From: Toxonevra muliebris
Taxonomy: Eukaryota > Arthropoda > Insecta > Diptera > Pallopteridae
NCBI GenBank assembly: GCA_963691655.1
Contig: CAVNUY010000026.1
Span: 1 to 64,000, forward strand
Length of the DNA stretch: 64,000 nt
Direction of reading: 5' to 3'
The position numbers and the translations under genes are program-made. This document shows positions 62,881 through 64,000 of this stretch, one piece after another; the first letter of the stretch is position 1; each line of letters opens with the position of its first letter. The notes under the pieces were generated by a model. The model made no database searches and was not told the origin of the DNA. It was given only the letters and a program-made list of their open reading frames with translations.

Positions 62881-63497
62881 CCTAGTGCGACTAACAATGA
62901 GGGCACGATCTCCGCAGAGAAACCGTCTTACTCCGCAGTCTGTGCTGTAGACGAAAGACCGACATGCTCCAAATACAGCAAGGGAGCGCCAAGACTGATT
63001 GCGTCACTGACCAACCCGGGAAAACCCCAAAAAGGTAACATCCCGGAACAGGAAAGGTAGGTACTTAGTAAGAACGCTACCTCTAAACGGCAACGGTCAG
63101 GAGATAAGGCGGTGAAAAATGAGCCCTCCGCAAGCTTCGATACGGACGCTAGCTGACAAATAGCCATCATCGACCAGCAAGATCCGGACGTAAGTCATAA
63201 GTCGCAAAATTAGTTTTTTTTGGGAGGGGTTCTGACATTTTAAATATTTGCAGTGATAACCCTAGCAGCGTTTTAGAACAACGTTTAAGTAGAGCTATTC
63301 TTCAAAAAACGATTTTGGCAAAAATAAGTGTCGAAACGTGTGGAATTTTCAAGTGGAAAAATTGTGTTATTAAAAAGTGCATAGTTTTTAAACGGTTTCG
63401 CCAATTTTAACGAGACAACATGCAATTAACTTGTAAGAGTAAGTATTTTTCATAAATCTAAATAAAAATATTATTTAACTATATTCGATTAGATTAA
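62881..63497. other. Probable 5' region of LINE J and following non-coding sequence
   Basis: 62881-63180 has the base composition of the adjacent LINE and may be its 5' part. The remainder is AT-rich without gene signals. Confidence 0.4.
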
Positions 63498-63550
63498 TTG
63501 GGAGGTGGCATTAAGTTCCCAGATCACTGCGGCCATCTAGGGCTTATTGT
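63498..63550 (-). other. Short match to the 3' end of LINE G
   Basis: aggtggcattaag, then agggcttattgtgatata, resembles the LINE G 3' end at 38575-38635 (gagtggcag, then aggctcattgtgatacc) in the same orientation. Only about 50 bp. Confidence 0.35.
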
Positions 63551-63794
63551 GATATACCTGTAGAGTTTTGGTTTTTAAAAGATTTTTATTATTATATTTA
63601 GTTTATTGACATTTCATTACAAGTATTTAATTTTATTATTAGAATTAATATTATTATTCCTTAAGGATTTTTTAATTTAACATTTTAAACGTTTTACAAC
63701 TTGACGTCCGTGTCGTGTTGCTGCTCTTCTTAACTCGTTCAACCAACAGCCCCTTTCTTCGCTTCTCTCTATCCGTTGCATTTTAAAAGTACTT

Positions 63795-63905
63795 TTGTCA
63801 TGGTTGTATTTCCTAAGTCTATTCGTCCGTAATTCAGTTCACTTCTACTTTTATCATGGTTGTATTTCCTCAGTCTATTTGTCCGTAATTCAGTCCACTT
63901 CTTGT
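63795..63905 (+). repeat. Tandem duplication of about 57 bp
   Basis: tcatggttgtatttcctaag and gtccgtaattcagttcactt at 63799-63845 recur with few changes at 63856-63902. Non-coding. Confidence 0.85.
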
Positions 63906-64000
63906 TCGTCCGTCTAAACCCCCCCTCCTACATTCGGCCATCCTACAATCGCATTCGACCCGAATGAGGGTGGCCACTTTTTCATATTTTCTGCGACAGT

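Noticed and set aside
1..64000. Host genes, tRNA or rRNA genes, CRISPR arrays, bacterial-style operons
   Set aside because: None supported; every coding region recognised belongs to a transposable element and the sequence is eukaryotic.

Overview
This window is eukaryotic, AT-rich and made almost entirely of transposable elements; I found no convincing host gene. The mix of element types (several BEL/Pao retrotransposons, an mdg1/412-like Gypsy element, LINEs with RNase H, a CR1/Jockey-like LINE, mariner, PIF/Harbinger and a piggyBac-like MITE) fits an insect, most likely a higher fly. A tephritid fruit fly is my guess, not something the sequence proves.

Layout. 1-4900: a decayed Harbinger element, AT-rich sequence, a palindromic TTCGGC cluster and a foldback element. 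4902-22539: one old BEL/Pao element (A), with matching LTRs at both ends, cut into pieces by later insertions: an unrecognised segment at 6.1-7.4 kb, a composite spacer at 8.1-10 kb (LINE RNase H scrap, TTAA-flanked MITE), a mariner at 10.3-11.25 kb, element B at 11456-14998 and element C at 16336-20846. B and C are related, internally deleted BEL-type elements. Each has perfect 5-bp target duplications and a primer-binding site matching tRNA-Tyr.

22540-55316: a second BEL element (D) appears in three collinear pieces (gag/protease at 23.2-24.8 kb, RNase H-integrase linker at 48.96-49.6 kb, integrase at 54.3-55.3 kb). Between the first two pieces lies LINE H (minus strand, 24.9-47.5 kb). LINE H is interrupted by BEL element E (27030-31826), the end of E by Gypsy element F (31829-45144), and F by the nearly intact LINE G (38561-44574). 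The E, F and G junctions are shown by target-site duplications, giving a nest up to five levels deep; the outermost level (D around H) is inferred from collinearity. LINE I (about 49.8-54.26 kb) splits the last two pieces of D.

55317-64000: mostly non-coding sequence, including a 1.1-kb tract packed with short hairpins (56214-57330) that I cannot assign, a second Harbinger fragment (about 57.86-58.18 kb) and LINE J (60.2-62.9 kb, minus strand).

The most unusual candidate system is in B and C. A short first exon with a splice donor near the 5' end fits in frame to an acceptor about 1.5-2.2 kb downstream, where the second exon encodes (B) or once encoded (C) a gag-type zinc-knuckle module placed 3' of the integrase. 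In B the predicted intron holds an uninterrupted 396-codon integrase and no reverse transcriptase. All family calls come from reading conserved motifs; no database search was possible.
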